From: JAWLGZ01 sp041690635
Lineage (GTDB): Bacteria > Pseudomonadota > Gammaproteobacteria > Thiohalomonadales > Thiohalomonadaceae
Length of the DNA stretch: 64,000 nt
Assembly (NCBI GenBank): GCA_041690635.1
Contig: JAWLGZ010000001.1
Span: 372,001 to 436,000, forward strand
Reading direction: 5' to 3'
Under the pieces are notes generated by a model that had not been told where the DNA came from, searched no databases, and saw nothing but the letters and a program-made list of their open reading frames with translations. Position 1 is the first letter of the stretch. Each line of letters opens with the position of its first letter. A program made the translations under genes and the position numbers. Of the stretch, positions 33,814-42,966 are shown piece by piece.

Positions 33814-34717
33814 GGGCACTCTCCTGTCTCAATCGGCGTGTCAACTCAGCCTCGGGCGGAAGGTTGAGTCCGAGCGTTCGTGCGACCTGGAAGTTGACGG
33901 AAATCTGAAAATAGGCCGGGTAGGCGGGCTCTGGCAGATGCCCCATGTCCCGGGCAGCCAAGATCATTTCCGCCGTCTGTCGTCCCAGATCAGTAGGCGA
34001 CGAATGGACGCCCATAAGGGCACCCGCTTTAACAAATGCCTTGGAGTAACCGACAATGGGGGTGTGCCGTAGATAGGCGCCGAGGATCAGATCCCGTGCG
34101 GTCTTGCTGTTGACCACCACCGGGTCGGGCAGCGCGAGTAAAATCGTCCGGTCGCCCAGCAATCGCTCAAGTGCAGAATCGAGCGCCGTAGTCTCATCGA
34201 GTACTTCCGTGCGAAGCACAAGCCCGCTCCGATCGGCTGCGTGACTGAGATCAGGCAACAGCCCACGTGAATCCGGACCGAGGAGCGAAGCGATAGTATC
34301 CACGTGTGGAAGCGCCAAGCGCACCAGCCGCAGCTGGCGCGTTATCGGCTGGTCTATGAACAGCGCCGACACATTGGATGTCGGCCCATCCGGGTAGAGT
34401 AGTTCAAAGGCAGCAACCGGAATGAGGGTATGAATCCTGGGCACCTGGTTGCCGGACTGCATCACACGGTTTGCCGCAGCACTGCCGATGGTAATGAGGT
34501 AATCGCCCCCTCGGTCACTGAGCGGCAGGTCGTAGTCCGTAAAGGCAACATCGGCCGCACCGCCACGCAATCCGTCGCGTAGTGCTTCAAGAAACTCCAC
34601 GTGGTGAGTATTCGTGCTTTCGCCAACGACCAGCACGCGGGGTGCACCGAAGGCCAAACCCGATGACATCAGGATCGCCAGCAGGCCTGTGATGACAAGC
34701 ACCTTGCTCAGCCGCAT
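33797..34717 (-). CDS. ABC-type substrate-binding protein-like, exported
   Basis: A 306-residue periplasmic binding-protein-like sequence with a signal peptide (MRLSKVLVITGLLAILMSSG). It has features of the ABC_sub_bind/LuxP-like type-I fold: GDYLITIGSAAANRVMQ, YLRHTPIVGYSKAFVKAGALMG and STPTDLGRQTAEMIL-like spacing. No permease or ATPase is present. Lying between a TonB-dependent receptor and a hybrid kinase, it probably presents a ligand to the kinase sensor rather than to a transporter. Confidence 0.78.
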   Translation of the reverse strand: MRLSKVLVITGLLAILMSSGLAFGAPRVLVVGESTNTHHVEFLEALRDGLRGGAADVAFTDYDLPLSDRGGDYLITIGSAAANRVMQSGNQVPRIHTLIPVAAFELLYPDGPTSNVSALFIDQPITRQLRLVRLALPHVDTIASLLGPDSRGLLPDLSHAADRSGLVLRTEVLDETTALDSALERLLGDRTILLALPDPVVVNSKTARDLILGAYLRHTPIVGYSKAFVKAGALMGVHSSPTDLGRQTAEMILAARDMGHLPEPAYPAYFQISVNFQVARTLGLNLPPEAELTRRLRQESAHDFGN

Positions 34718-34778
34718 CACCTGAATTCCATTATCGCCGCTCCCTCATGGGTCGCGTTCCCTCTGTTCCGTCGGCCGG

Positions 34779-36842
34779 TCAGAACTGAACTTCAAGTCCC
34801 AGGTACGCACGCGGCTCCCGGTAGACCGAGTTTCGATAATCGAAATATTCACCACCGGCATCACGCAGAATCAGGCTGACATTGCCCGCAAGATCCCGTG
34901 CCCGGAATGGCTGCCGGAGCGTCAAATCAATCGTGTTGAAGCCACCGGTTTCGTCGCCCGGCCCGAGCCAATGCATGTCGCTGACGCGATAGAAGCCCAG
35001 TCCGGCCAGCAAGCCTCCCGTGAAACGATGCGACAGCAACAACCCCAGCGTGCTTCTTGGCGTGGACGCACCGACATCCCGGTATACCGTCGGATTAATG
35101 CGATCCAGAATCTGTCCGGTGCTCTTCGCCCACGAGTAGGCGAGAGAGAGTGAGGTGGCGCGGTCAGGGTGAAACCGCAGTTGCAGTTCGGCACCGCGCG
35201 TGGTGGCATTTCCGTTGCTCAGGAAAAGGAATGCCTTGTTGTCGATCGGGTCCGGATTGTCATCATCACTCACCGAAACCATGATATCGGTGATCCGTTC
35301 GCGGAAGAGCTTCACCTCATACTGCAGCTTCGGATTGACCAGACTGCCTCCAAAGGCCAATTCGGTCGCGTGGATCTCTTCATCTTCGGGAGGCTGGGGG
35401 GAAAGATAGATGAGATCAAGGATCTGCCCGTCGCTAAACCTTGCGGCCAAATTCGCGTGCCCCTCCACCGCCGTCGGCGTCCGGTAGGCGGTTGACTGAC
35501 TGACACGAAGGTAGTGGCTATCCCCTATCAGCCGATTGACGGCAAGCCGCGGCGACAGCCGCGTGGAAGTACGGTAATCCCGCTCGGCCATCACACCCGC
35601 GTTGACGATCCACCGTTCCGCAGGCCGGATTTCGTTGTTGACGAACAAACGATAGAGGTGGTTTTCGACGGTGCTGCCGGTCCCCAAGTAGTCAGGCGCC
35701 CGTATGCGATCCAGACGTGCCTCTCCACCCCAGACCACCCGCCAGTTCCCCGCCGGAGCAAAAATGTGTTCGAGTTCGAGATTGGTGCGTGAGGTATCCA
35801 GGCCGATATCAATGGCGATCGACTGGTCAGGTTGTCCCGGAATACCGATTAAAGCATCCACCAGAAAAGGGATGGCCGCCGGGTCAATCCCATAAAGTTC
35901 TGACAGGAGCGGCGTGCGGAAACTGTCCTCGAGCCTGTACCGCTGGTGGTAAAAGTTGAGTTTGAACTCCTCGTTGGAGCTCGCGACATGACGCCAGTCG
36001 AACTGGATATAGCTGTTGGTCACATCCCGGTCGCGGGTGGGATCGAACGGATCGATCGACGTGCCCCGCTGCTTCTTCCCCGCACCATGGCCCGCACCGA
36101 AGGTCAGATAGTCGTTGATCCCCGCCCGGTATTCGCCTTGCCAGGTAAACCCCTGGAAGGCATAGCTGTCGTTAACCTCCCTCACGTCGGTCGTACTTAG
36201 ATCACGCAGACCGTCGCTGCTTTCCCTGAATACGCTGAGGCGCTGGTCCAGGTTACCGTTGCGGCTGGTGAAGCGCCCAAAGCTCCTGCTGTGCCCGCGC
36301 TCCCCGGCAAGGTGCTTCACCACTGCGAGAGGCAGTTCATCCGGGTGGCGGGTGATGATGTTGATCACCCCGACAAAGGAGTTGGAGCCGTAGGTCACCC
36401 CGTTGGGACCGCGCGTCACCTCAATACGGGCAATGTCCTCCAGTTGTACCAGCAGGTCGGACCATTCGATGCCGCCGGTGGCGGGGTTGTACACCGACCG
36501 GCCATCCACCAGCACCTGCATTCGACGGGCGTAATTGTCGGTGACCCCGTGATACGCGACCGTCGTACGCACCCCGTCACCGTTGTCACGGCCGATCTGG
36601 AAGCCAGCGACCAGGCGCAGGAGATCCGGAATATCCACCGCCCCGGAGGCCTCGATCATCTCCCGATCGATCACCGTCACCGAGGCGGGCAGTTCAGCCT
36701 GTTTCTGTGGCAGACGGGTCGCCGTGAGAATCACCGGGATGTCTGAAAGGAACTCCTGCTCGAGGGCGAATGGCTCGGCCGCCGATTCGAAGGGCAACAA
36801 CAGGAGCGGAAAGAGCCCAAAAGACCTTCTGAAACAACCCAT
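34779..36842 (-). CDS. TonB-dependent outer-membrane receptor
   Basis: A 687-residue receptor with signal peptide (ending ESAAEP) and a plug domain: PVILTATRLPQKQAELPASVTVIDREMI, IPDLLRLVAGFQIG, YARRMQVLVDGRSVYNPATGG and IEVTRGPNGVTYGSNSFVGVINI. The barrel ends YREPRAYLGLEVQF with a C-terminal Phe. Plug sequence suggests the CirA/vitamin B12-receptor subgroup, but the ligand is not evident. It heads a three-gene unit with the binding protein and hybrid kinase. Confidence 0.93.
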   Translation of the reverse strand: MGCFRRSFGLFPLLLLPFESAAEPFALEQEFLSDIPVILTATRLPQKQAELPASVTVIDREMIEASGAVDIPDLLRLVAGFQIGRDNGDGVRTTVAYHGVTDNYARRMQVLVDGRSVYNPATGGIEWSDLLVQLEDIARIEVTRGPNGVTYGSNSFVGVINIITRHPDELPLAVVKHLAGERGHSRSFGRFTSRNGNLDQRLSVFRESSDGLRDLSTTDVREVNDSYAFQGFTWQGEYRAGINDYLTFGAGHGAGKKQRGTSIDPFDPTRDRDVTNSYIQFDWRHVASSNEEFKLNFYHQRYRLEDSFRTPLLSELYGIDPAAIPFLVDALIGIPGQPDQSIAIDIGLDTSRTNLELEHIFAPAGNWRVVWGGEARLDRIRAPDYLGTGSTVENHLYRLFVNNEIRPAERWIVNAGVMAERDYRTSTRLSPRLAVNRLIGDSHYLRVSQSTAYRTPTAVEGHANLAARFSDGQILDLIYLSPQPPEDEEIHATELAFGGSLVNPKLQYEVKLFRERITDIMVSVSDDDNPDPIDNKAFLFLSNGNATTRGAELQLRFHPDRATSLSLAYSWAKSTGQILDRINPTVYRDVGASTPRSTLGLLLSHRFTGGLLAGLGFYRVSDMHWLGPGDETGGFNTIDLTLRQPFRARDLAGNVSLILRDAGGEYFDYRNSVYREPRAYLGLEVQF

Positions 36843-36862
36843 TATCTTGTCTACTTATTCGC

Positions 36863-36917
36863 AATCGCCCGAGGCGATTTTCACGCATTATATTTGATGG
36901 CGGACGGGAAATGGCAA
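36863..36917 (-). promoter_or_regulatory. candidate promoter and 5'-leader hairpin of the TonB receptor gene
   Basis: On the minus strand TTGCCA (36912-36917) and a perfect TATAAT (36887-36892) are 19 bases apart. Immediately downstream AATCGCC-TCG-GGCGATT (36863-36879) forms a 7-bp hairpin in the leader, about 20 bases before the start codon. It could be an operator or RNA structure. Confidence 0.45.
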
Positions 36918-36964
36918 ACCCGGCCTGGGGACAGAAGGCTTGGCGAAAAGGAAGGGGAAGAAGA

Positions 36965-37040
36965 TGGTGGGCCGTGCAGGATTCGAACCTGCGACCACCT
37001 GATTAAAAGTCAGATGCTCTACCAACTGAGCTAACGGCCC
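36965..37040 (-). tRNA. tRNA-Lys (anticodon TTT)
   Basis: 76 bases with encoded CCA. The acceptor stem GGGCCGT pairs with ACGGCCC; the D-arm is TAGCTCAGTTGGTAGAGC; the anticodon loop CTTTTAA gives TTT; and the T-arm has GGTTCGAATCC. Its 5' end is next to the assembly gap. Confidence 0.96.
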
Positions 37041-37049
37041 TTGATCTTG

Positions 37050-37149
37050 NNNNNNNNNNNNNNNNNNNNNNNNNNNNNNNNNNNNNNNNNNNNNNNNNNN
37101 NNNNNNNNNNNNNNNNNNNNNNNNNNNNNNNNNNNNNNNNNNNNNNNNN
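37050..37149. other. 100-N assembly gap
   Basis: Exactly 100 unknown bases, a standard scaffold pad. Sequence left of the gap ends GATCTTG and right of it begins CTGTAGCC; in the second copy at 37282-37296 these two pieces are directly adjoining, so the true gap may be zero or a whole number of repeat units. Confidence 0.95.
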
Positions 37150-37387
37150 CTGTAGCCATCCGTGGCGAGACGTGGGAGTTCTTTTCACCCCCGGCCCGGA
37201 CTTCCTGTCCGGTCGTTCACCGGGCTGCGTTTGTCCACTGGACAAACGGTCCCGGTTCACCCAACTGAGCTAACGGCCCTTGATCTTGCTGTAGCCATCC
37301 GTGGCGAGACGTGGGAGTTCTTTTCACCCCCGGCCCGGACTTCCTGTCCGGTCGTTCACCGGGCTGCGTTTGTCCACTGGACAAACG
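37150..37387. repeat. 139-bp-period tandem duplication carrying a tRNA-Lys 5' fragment
   Basis: Bases 37150-37248 recur identically at 37289-37387 (period 139). Between the copies, 37261-37288 repeats the first 20 bases of tRNA-Lys and its 5' flank (same as 37022-37049). The duplicated tRNA piece is cut in the D-loop and joined to GTGAACCGGGAC, so it is not a functional tRNA. Confidence 0.85.
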
Positions 37388-37462
37388 CAGCCCTGAATCA
37401 GAAGGGAGCGTATGCTACCGGACCTGCCGCAAATGGCAAGTCCGGCAGCCGGTGCGGTGGCC

Positions 37463-38764
37463 TCAGATTGCCTCGAGCTTGCGCATGGCCGCAGGCAGCA
37501 TGCGCAGGTCCACGAGGGCGGTAACGAGCGCCTTGGGTAAGGTCGCCTCATCTTCGTAGACCATCTTGTAGTACTGCACCTTCATGGTCAGCGCACTGCC
37601 AAAGATGATGGCGAGGAGGGTGATGATGGAGCCGAGCGCCAGGGTGGAGATGCCGGTGATGCCCTGGCCGACGGTGCACCCCATGGCGAGTACACCGCCG
37701 AAGCCCATCATGATGGCGCCGATGAAGTGGTTGAAGAAGTCGCCGGCCGAGGCGAACCACTCCACCCGGAACCCCTTGCTGAACACCGACCACAGGAAGG
37801 AGCCGAGGATGACACCGAATACCGCCATGACACCGAAGCCCACCTGGACCTTGCTGAAACCGGAACCGGCGTAGCCCAGGGTCTGGCCCATCGGGTTGAT
37901 GAAGGTGAAGGACTGCGGAGCGAAATTGTTGCTATCGGGCTTGGTATCCCAGCCCTCACGGACCGACTCCGCCATGTCCCAGTGCGAATTGACCGGGTCG
38001 AGGAACTCACGCACCTGCACCGTCACCTCGCCTTCAAAGTCGGACTCGAAGCCCAGCGACAGGTTGGAGGTGACGTACCAGGCACCGATGACCGCCAAGC
38101 CGACCGCCAGCCCGCCGAGAATGTTGTCGAAGCTGCCGCGGAACTCGGCAGACTTGAAGATGAAGGCCAGCAAGGCAAGGACCACCAGCGCGCCAATCCA
38201 GATGCGGGCAGTGGCCGCCCCTTCGGCACCGCCGATCAGGGTGCCGAGGTCCTGGCGCCCTGCGTCGAGGTTCACCGCCAGCGGGCGAATCCAGTCGAGG
38301 AACAACAGCGACATCAGCGTCTGGTCGCTGCCCGGCAGCGGGTTGACCATGAAGTAGGCGATCAGGCCGATGATGAGAAGCACCACAATCGACTTGAGGT
38401 TGCCGCCGCCGATACGGATGAGGGTCTTGTTGCCGCAGCCCGAGGCGAGAGTCATGCCGACACCGAAGACGAAGCCGCCGAGCAGATTTTCAGCCCAGAG
38501 GAGCTGCCCCATGCGGTAGGGAGGAAAGGCGCTGTCCGCGTTGACCAGGGCCATCGACTCCAGCGCCGTGACCCCCAGGAGGGCCACTGCGATGGCGAAC
38601 AACCAGGCACGCATGCGCCCCCAGTCACCCATGTTCACTGCGTCCGAGACCGCTCCCATGGTGCAGAAGTTGGTCTTGTTGACGAGGGCGCCCATGATGA
38701 GGGCGATGGCGAAGGTGGACCATAGGAGCGCCGAGTGCGCGCCGGTGAACGTCTCGAAAACCAT
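37463..38764 (-). CDS. YeeE/YedE family sulfur-compound transporter
   Basis: A 433-residue inner-membrane protein with about ten hydrophobic segments and three conserved cysteine motifs: KTNFCTMGAVSDA (about residue 33), LASGCGNKTLIRIGGG (about 109) and AMGCTVGQGITG near 365. This is the YeeE/TsuA pattern, in which cysteines relay thiosulfate or a related sulfur ion through the membrane. Near residues 245-300 there is a long polar insertion. Presence beside a sulfur-oxidation gene set elsewhere in the window fits thiosulfate or sulfite handling. Confidence 0.88.
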   Translation of the reverse strand: MVFETFTGAHSALLWSTFAIALIMGALVNKTNFCTMGAVSDAVNMGDWGRMRAWLFAIAVALLGVTALESMALVNADSAFPPYRMGQLLWAENLLGGFVFGVGMTLASGCGNKTLIRIGGGNLKSIVVLLIIGLIAYFMVNPLPGSDQTLMSLLFLDWIRPLAVNLDAGRQDLGTLIGGAEGAATARIWIGALVVLALLAFIFKSAEFRGSFDNILGGLAVGLAVIGAWYVTSNLSLGFESDFEGEVTVQVREFLDPVNSHWDMAESVREGWDTKPDSNNFAPQSFTFINPMGQTLGYAGSGFSKVQVGFGVMAVFGVILGSFLWSVFSKGFRVEWFASAGDFFNHFIGAIMMGFGGVLAMGCTVGQGITGISTLALGSIITLLAIIFGSALTMKVQYYKMVYEDEATLPKALVTALVDLRMLPAAMRKLEAI

Positions 38765-38946
38765 GCTTGATTACTCCTCCGGTTTATAGCCGCATCTCTC
38801 CCCAGCCGTCTACAGCGACTGCCGAAGTCGCTCGCTGTGGTGCCTGAAGAGAACTGGGGCTTGTGCTCTTGTCCGGTACCGTTCTCGCGGCCTTCCACGG
38901 CCGAAAACAAACAAAAAATTCTAGCGTATACAGGCTGTTGAAGCCA

Positions 38947-39633
38947 TCAGGGTTTTCCCTGATAGCGGGTCGGGTCGGGCACCCCCGCGGCAGCGAATCC
39001 CTCTACCCGCAACCGGCAGGAATCGCAGCCCCCGCAGGCAAGCCCGTCGGCATCGGGATTGTAACAGGACTGGGTGACACCATAGTCCACACCCAAGGCG
39101 ATACCACGACGGATAATCTCGGCCTTTGGCAAATCGATGAGCGGGGCATGGACACGGAACCGGTTCCCCTCGACCCCGGCCCGGGTGGCCAGGTTGGCCA
39201 TCTGTTCGAATGCGGCAATGAATTCGGGGCGGCAGTCGGGATAGCCGGAGTAGTCCACCGCGTTCACCCCAATGAAGAGATCGAATGCCGGCAGCACCTC
39301 TGCCCAGGCGAGGGCGATGGAGAGAAAAACGGTGTTTCGGGCCGGCACGTAGGTCACCGGGATGCCGTCGGTCGGGCCCTGGGGCACTGCGATGGTGTCG
39401 TCGGTCAGCGCCGATCCGCCGAACTGGCGCAGATCGAGATTCACCACCCGGTGCGTGATGGCGCCCAGCACAGCAGACACCCGTTGCGCCGCCTCCAGCT
39501 CGCAGCGATGTCGCTGCCCGTAGTCAAAGCTGAGGGCGTGACAGGCGAAACCCGTGTCACGGGCAATAGCGAGGGTGGTAGCGGAATCGAGGCCGCCTGA
39601 GAGTAGAACAACCGCGTTTTTTCTACCGCCCAC
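38947..39633 (-). CDS. queC: 7-cyano-7-deazaguanine synthase
   Basis: ATP-dependent amidation and dehydration of carboxydeazaguanine to preQ0. The 228-residue protein has the PP-loop LLSGGLDSATTLA at the N-terminus and the zinc motif QSCYNPDADGLACGGCDSC near residues 185-205. It overlaps queE by 11 bases. Confidence 0.96.
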   Translation of the reverse strand: MGGRKNAVVLLSGGLDSATTLAIARDTGFACHALSFDYGQRHRCELEAAQRVSAVLGAITHRVVNLDLRQFGGSALTDDTIAVPQGPTDGIPVTYVPARNTVFLSIALAWAEVLPAFDLFIGVNAVDYSGYPDCRPEFIAAFEQMANLATRAGVEGNRFRVHAPLIDLPKAEIIRRGIALGVDYGVTQSCYNPDADGLACGGCDSCRLRVEGFAAAGVPDPTRYQGKP

Positions 39634-40285
39634 GCGCTTCCCCCCAGAGCAGTTTATGAAGCTGGAGTTGGAACCGTGCAGGAAGGCGATCCGCGACTAC
39701 CCAGTCGGCCAGTTCCCGAGCGTCCACCTGCCCGTGACTGGGGGAAAAGAGCACCTCGCAGCGTTGGGAAAGGCCGTGTTTATCCATCACTGCCTTTGAC
39801 CAGTCGTAGTCGTCACGGCTACAGATGACGAATTTCACCTGGTCCATGGTCGTCAGCAGCTCGATGTTCTCCCAGCGGTTGGAGGCCGCCTCGCCAGAAC
39901 CGGGGGTCTTGATGTCCATCACTCGGGTGACCCGCCGATCAACGCCGGAGATATCCAGCGATCCACCCGTCTCCAGTGAGACCTCGTACCCGGCATCACA
40001 CAACCTTGCCAGCAGGGGCAGACATCCCTTCTGGGCGAGCGGTTCACCACCGGTAACGCAGACATGCCGCACACCGAATTGCGCCACCTCGGCGAGGAGT
40101 TCAGCCAACGTCCAGGGCTCGCCACCGGTGAAGGCATATTCTGTGTCGCAGTACCGGCAGCGCAGCGGACAACCGGTCAGGCGGATGAAGGCGGTGGGGA
40201 ATCCGGCGCTGCGTGACTCCCCCTGCAGGGAGAGGAAAACCTCGGTGACCCGCAGCCGATCCGACGCCTTCGCCTCACCCATCAA
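39623..40285 (-). CDS. queE: 7-carboxy-7-deazaguanine synthase
   Basis: Radical SAM enzyme that converts carboxytetrahydropterin to carboxydeazaguanine, following QueD. The 220-residue protein has FLSLQGESRSAGFPTAFIRL and the cluster motif TGCPLRCRYCDTEYAF (CxxxCxxC), then VTGGEPLAQ. It overlaps cpoB by 4 bases and queC by 11, closing the tol-pal operon as is usual in Gammaproteobacteria. Confidence 0.96.
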   Translation of the reverse strand: MMGEAKASDRLRVTEVFLSLQGESRSAGFPTAFIRLTGCPLRCRYCDTEYAFTGGEPWTLAELLAEVAQFGVRHVCVTGGEPLAQKGCLPLLARLCDAGYEVSLETGGSLDISGVDRRVTRVMDIKTPGSGEAASNRWENIELLTTMDQVKFVICSRDDYDWSKAVMDKHGLSQRCEVLFSPSHGQVDARELADWVVADRLPARFQLQLHKLLWGEARGR

Positions 40286-41106
40286 CCCTGTCCGCGCAGC
40301 CGCTGCAACAGCGCCTTCGCCTGCCCCGCCTCGGTCGTGTCCGGGAACCGCTGCATCAGCTGCTCGAGGATCGCCCGGGCCGCCTCACGGTTGCCGAGTT
40401 CGGAGTTGCTGTAGCCGATCTTCAGCATCGCCTCGGCCACCTTGGGGCTCTGCGGGTAACTGTCGATCAGCGACTGGTAGTCCTTGATCGCCTCGTCGAA
40501 CTTCTGCTGCGTGTAGTTCGCCTCACCCACCCAGTACTGGGCGATGTGGGCATAACGCCCGCCCGGGTACTGTTGAAGAAAGCCACGGAAGGCGGCGATC
40601 GCCTGTTCATAACGCAGTTCACGCAGCAGATCGAACGCCTGCTGGTAAGCCTCCTGCTCCCGGGCACGCAGGGCCGGATCGATCACCGCCTGAGAGGGTG
40701 TGGTCGGTGGTGCTGCGGGAACCGTGGAGGGTGGTGGCACCGGCGTGGGTGCCGCCGCCGGAGTCGCCGGTTCGGGCTCCACCGCCACCGGCGCACCACC
40801 GGTGCGCTCCACCCGTGAAAGACGCCGGTCCACATCCAGATAGAGATCGCGTTGGCGCTGACGCAGCTCGTCGATGGCATTGGCCTGCAGTTCCACCTGG
40901 CCTCGAAGGGATTGCACCTCCTGCTGAAGCCGATCGAGGCGGGTCAGCATCTCCACCAGGGTCTCGCTGTTTATGAGCTGTTCCAATCGCTGCACCCGCT
41001 CATCCAGGCTCGCCCCGCGCGGGGTCTCGGCATGAGCGACCGTCGCCGCCATCAGAGTTACCGCCAACGCGCCCCCGCTGATCCGGTGTGCGAACCGCAT
41101 GGTCAT
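40282..41106 (-). CDS. cpoB: cell division coordinator CpoB (YbgF)
   Basis: Periplasmic protein of 274 residues that links Tol-Pal constriction with peptidoglycan synthesis. Signal peptide ends VAHA; a coiled-coil trimerisation region (residues 30-85, LEQLINSETLVEMLTRLDRL) follows; a Pro/Ala-rich linker (about 100-135); then TPR repeats, including YQQAFDLLRELRYEQAIAAF and YPGGRYAHIAQYWVGEANY. ATG overlaps the pal stop (ATGA). Confidence 0.95.
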   Translation of the reverse strand: MTMRFAHRISGGALAVTLMAATVAHAETPRGASLDERVQRLEQLINSETLVEMLTRLDRLQQEVQSLRGQVELQANAIDELRQRQRDLYLDVDRRLSRVERTGGAPVAVEPEPATPAAAPTPVPPPSTVPAAPPTTPSQAVIDPALRAREQEAYQQAFDLLRELRYEQAIAAFRGFLQQYPGGRYAHIAQYWVGEANYTQQKFDEAIKDYQSLIDSYPQSPKVAEAMLKIGYSNSELGNREAARAILEQLMQRFPDTTEAGQAKALLQRLRGQG

Positions 41107-41651
41107 TGCCCCGAGTAGAGCAGTTCGACCCGGCGGTTTACCCGCCAGGCAGACTCGTCATGACCGAGGGCGACCGGGCGCTCCTCACCGAAGCTGATCA
41201 CCTGAAGCTGGCTCTGCCGCGCCCCCTGCAGCGTCAGCAGCTTCTCAACCGCGATTGCCCGCCGCTCGCCAAGCGCCAGGTTGTACTCACGCGAACCCCG
41301 TTCATCCGCGTGCCCCTCCACCACCACGGAAATCTGCGGGTTGGCAGCGAGGAATTCGGCATGCATGGCGACCACCGGGCGATCCTCGGCACTCACCTCA
41401 TGGCGATCGAACTCGAAGTAGAACACCCGCTTCGACAACGGACTCTGCGGGTCGTCCAGGGCGGAGCCGTCGAACCGGCCACCCAGATCGGCGGTGCCGA
41501 CCCGCGAGCCGTCCCTGTCGGCCCCTCCGTCCGTGCCCCGCTCGACGACATCGGCGCCGCTGCGAGCCTCGTCCCTCGCACCAAAGCCGGTGCACCCGGC
41601 CATGGCCAGGCCGACGCAACCGATAACAAGCCATCTCCAGTTTCCGATCAT
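41103..41651 (-). CDS. pal: peptidoglycan-associated lipoprotein
   Basis: Outer-membrane lipoprotein anchoring the envelope to peptidoglycan. From the ATG at 41651 it has 182 residues, a signal peptide with lipobox LAMAGC, and an OmpA-type C-terminal domain with YFEFDRHEVS, VVEGHADERGSREYNLALGERRA and RRVELLYSGQ. The linker after the lipid cysteine is acidic. Confidence 0.96.
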   Translation of the reverse strand: MIGNWRWLVIGCVGLAMAGCTGFGARDEARSGADVVERGTDGGADRDGSRVGTADLGGRFDGSALDDPQSPLSKRVFYFEFDRHEVSAEDRPVVAMHAEFLAANPQISVVVEGHADERGSREYNLALGERRAIAVEKLLTLQGARQSQLQVISFGEERPVALGHDESAWRVNRRVELLYSGQ

Positions 41652-41661
41652 GATCTGCTCC

Positions 41662-42966
41662 TCACTTGCCGAGAAACGGCGACCATGCGGGTTCCCGCAC
41701 GTCGCCCCGATGCAACCCCAAACGCTGGTGGGCGCGGCCATCCACCGAAACCGCCTCCAGCACCCCGCGACCGCCCACCTCGGTCGCATAAATGATCATG
41801 CTGCCGTTGGGCGCGAAGCTGGGGGACTCGTCCAGCCGCGTGCGGGTCAACACCCGCAGGTTTCCACTCTCCAGGTCCATAACCGCGATACGGAAACCAC
41901 CGCCGCCGCCATGGACCATGGCGATGCGCCGGCCGTCGGGGGAGACCGTGGCCCGCGCGTTGTAGCTCCCTTCAAAGGTGATCCGCCGCGGACTCTCCAG
42001 GGGACCGTTGGCACCGACCCGCACCCGGTACAACTGCGGCTGTCCGCCGCGATCGGAGGTGAAGATCAGCGCCTGGCCGTCCGGGGTCCAGGCCGGCTCG
42101 GTGTCGATGGCGAGATTGTCGGTGATGCGGATCAGCCGGCGGTTCGCCAACTCGAGCACATAGATTTCCGCATTACCGTCACGGGAGAGGGTCAGGGCAA
42201 GCCGCCGTCCGTCAGGGGAAAAGGCGGGCGCACTGTTGATGCCCCTGAAGCCGGCAACGCGCTCCCGCTCACCGGTCATGACGTTCTGACGGTAGACCGC
42301 CGATGCCCCCTCCTCGAAGGAGACATAGGCGAGCCAGCCGACGTCCGGCGACCAGTAGGGGGACATGAGGGGGTGTTCGGAGGTGTAGATGATCTGCTCG
42401 TCGTGACCGTCCGCATCGGCGATGGCCAGCCGGTGGACCCGCTTCCCACCTTCCTGAGCCACCGTCACATAGGCGATACGGGTATCGAACGCGCCCCGCT
42501 CACCGGTCAGTGTCTGGTAGACGATGTCGGCGATTTGATGCGCGACGCGGCGCATCCCGGCAGCATCGGTGCGAATGCTGTAGCCCGCAAGCTGGTCTCC
42601 CCGCAGGGCGTCCACCAGCTGAAAGCGCACCCGGTAACCGTTACCCTCCGCCGCCACCTGCCCGACCACCAGGCTGTCGGTCAGGCCGCGCCAGCGGTCG
42701 AAGCTCACCGTCTCGATCGTCTGCGGGCGCTCCGGCAGCCGGTCCGCGGCAATCGGCGCAAACCGGCCGCTGCGGGCCAGATCCGCACCGATGATGGCCG
42801 CCATCTCCTGTGGCGGTGCGGTACCGGTCCAGCCGAAGGGGACAATGCCGATGGGCAGCGCCCCCTCCACCCCCTCGGTGATCTCGATGCTCAGGCGGGC
42901 CTGGGCACCGACGGCCACCAACAGCAGCGGAAGCACCAGCAGATGAATGATCCTCTTCACGCTCAC
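41662..42966 (-). CDS. tolB: Tol-Pal system beta-propeller protein TolB
   Basis: Periplasmic partner of Pal. From the GTG at 42966 (overlapping the tolA stop as GTGA) the protein is 434 residues with signal peptide VKRIIHLLVLPLLLVAVGAQA, an N-terminal alpha/beta domain and a WD40-like six-bladed propeller with recurring PAFSPDGRRLALTLSRDG, PAWTPDGQALIFTSDRGG and ATVSPDGRRIAMVHG. A second GTG two codons on (42960) is equally possible. The longer open frame upstream belongs to tolA. Confidence 0.96.
   Translation of the reverse strand: MSVKRIIHLLVLPLLLVAVGAQARLSIEITEGVEGALPIGIVPFGWTGTAPPQEMAAIIGADLARSGRFAPIAADRLPERPQTIETVSFDRWRGLTDSLVVGQVAAEGNGYRVRFQLVDALRGDQLAGYSIRTDAAGMRRVAHQIADIVYQTLTGERGAFDTRIAYVTVAQEGGKRVHRLAIADADGHDEQIIYTSEHPLMSPYWSPDVGWLAYVSFEEGASAVYRQNVMTGERERVAGFRGINSAPAFSPDGRRLALTLSRDGNAEIYVLELANRRLIRITDNLAIDTEPAWTPDGQALIFTSDRGGQPQLYRVRVGANGPLESPRRITFEGSYNARATVSPDGRRIAMVHGGGGGFRIAVMDLESGNLRVLTRTRLDESPSFAPNGSMIIYATEVGGRGVLEAVSVDGRAHQRLGLHRGDVREPAWSPFLGK

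Noticed and set aside
37041..37268. ORFs running through the N-gap
   Set aside because: They are made mostly of unknown residues over the assembly gap and carry no evidence of coding.
36965..37387. tRNA-Lys as integration (att) site of a genomic island
   Set aside because: The duplicated part is the 5' end of the tRNA cut in the D-loop, while integrases normally duplicate the 3' end, and no integrase is nearby.
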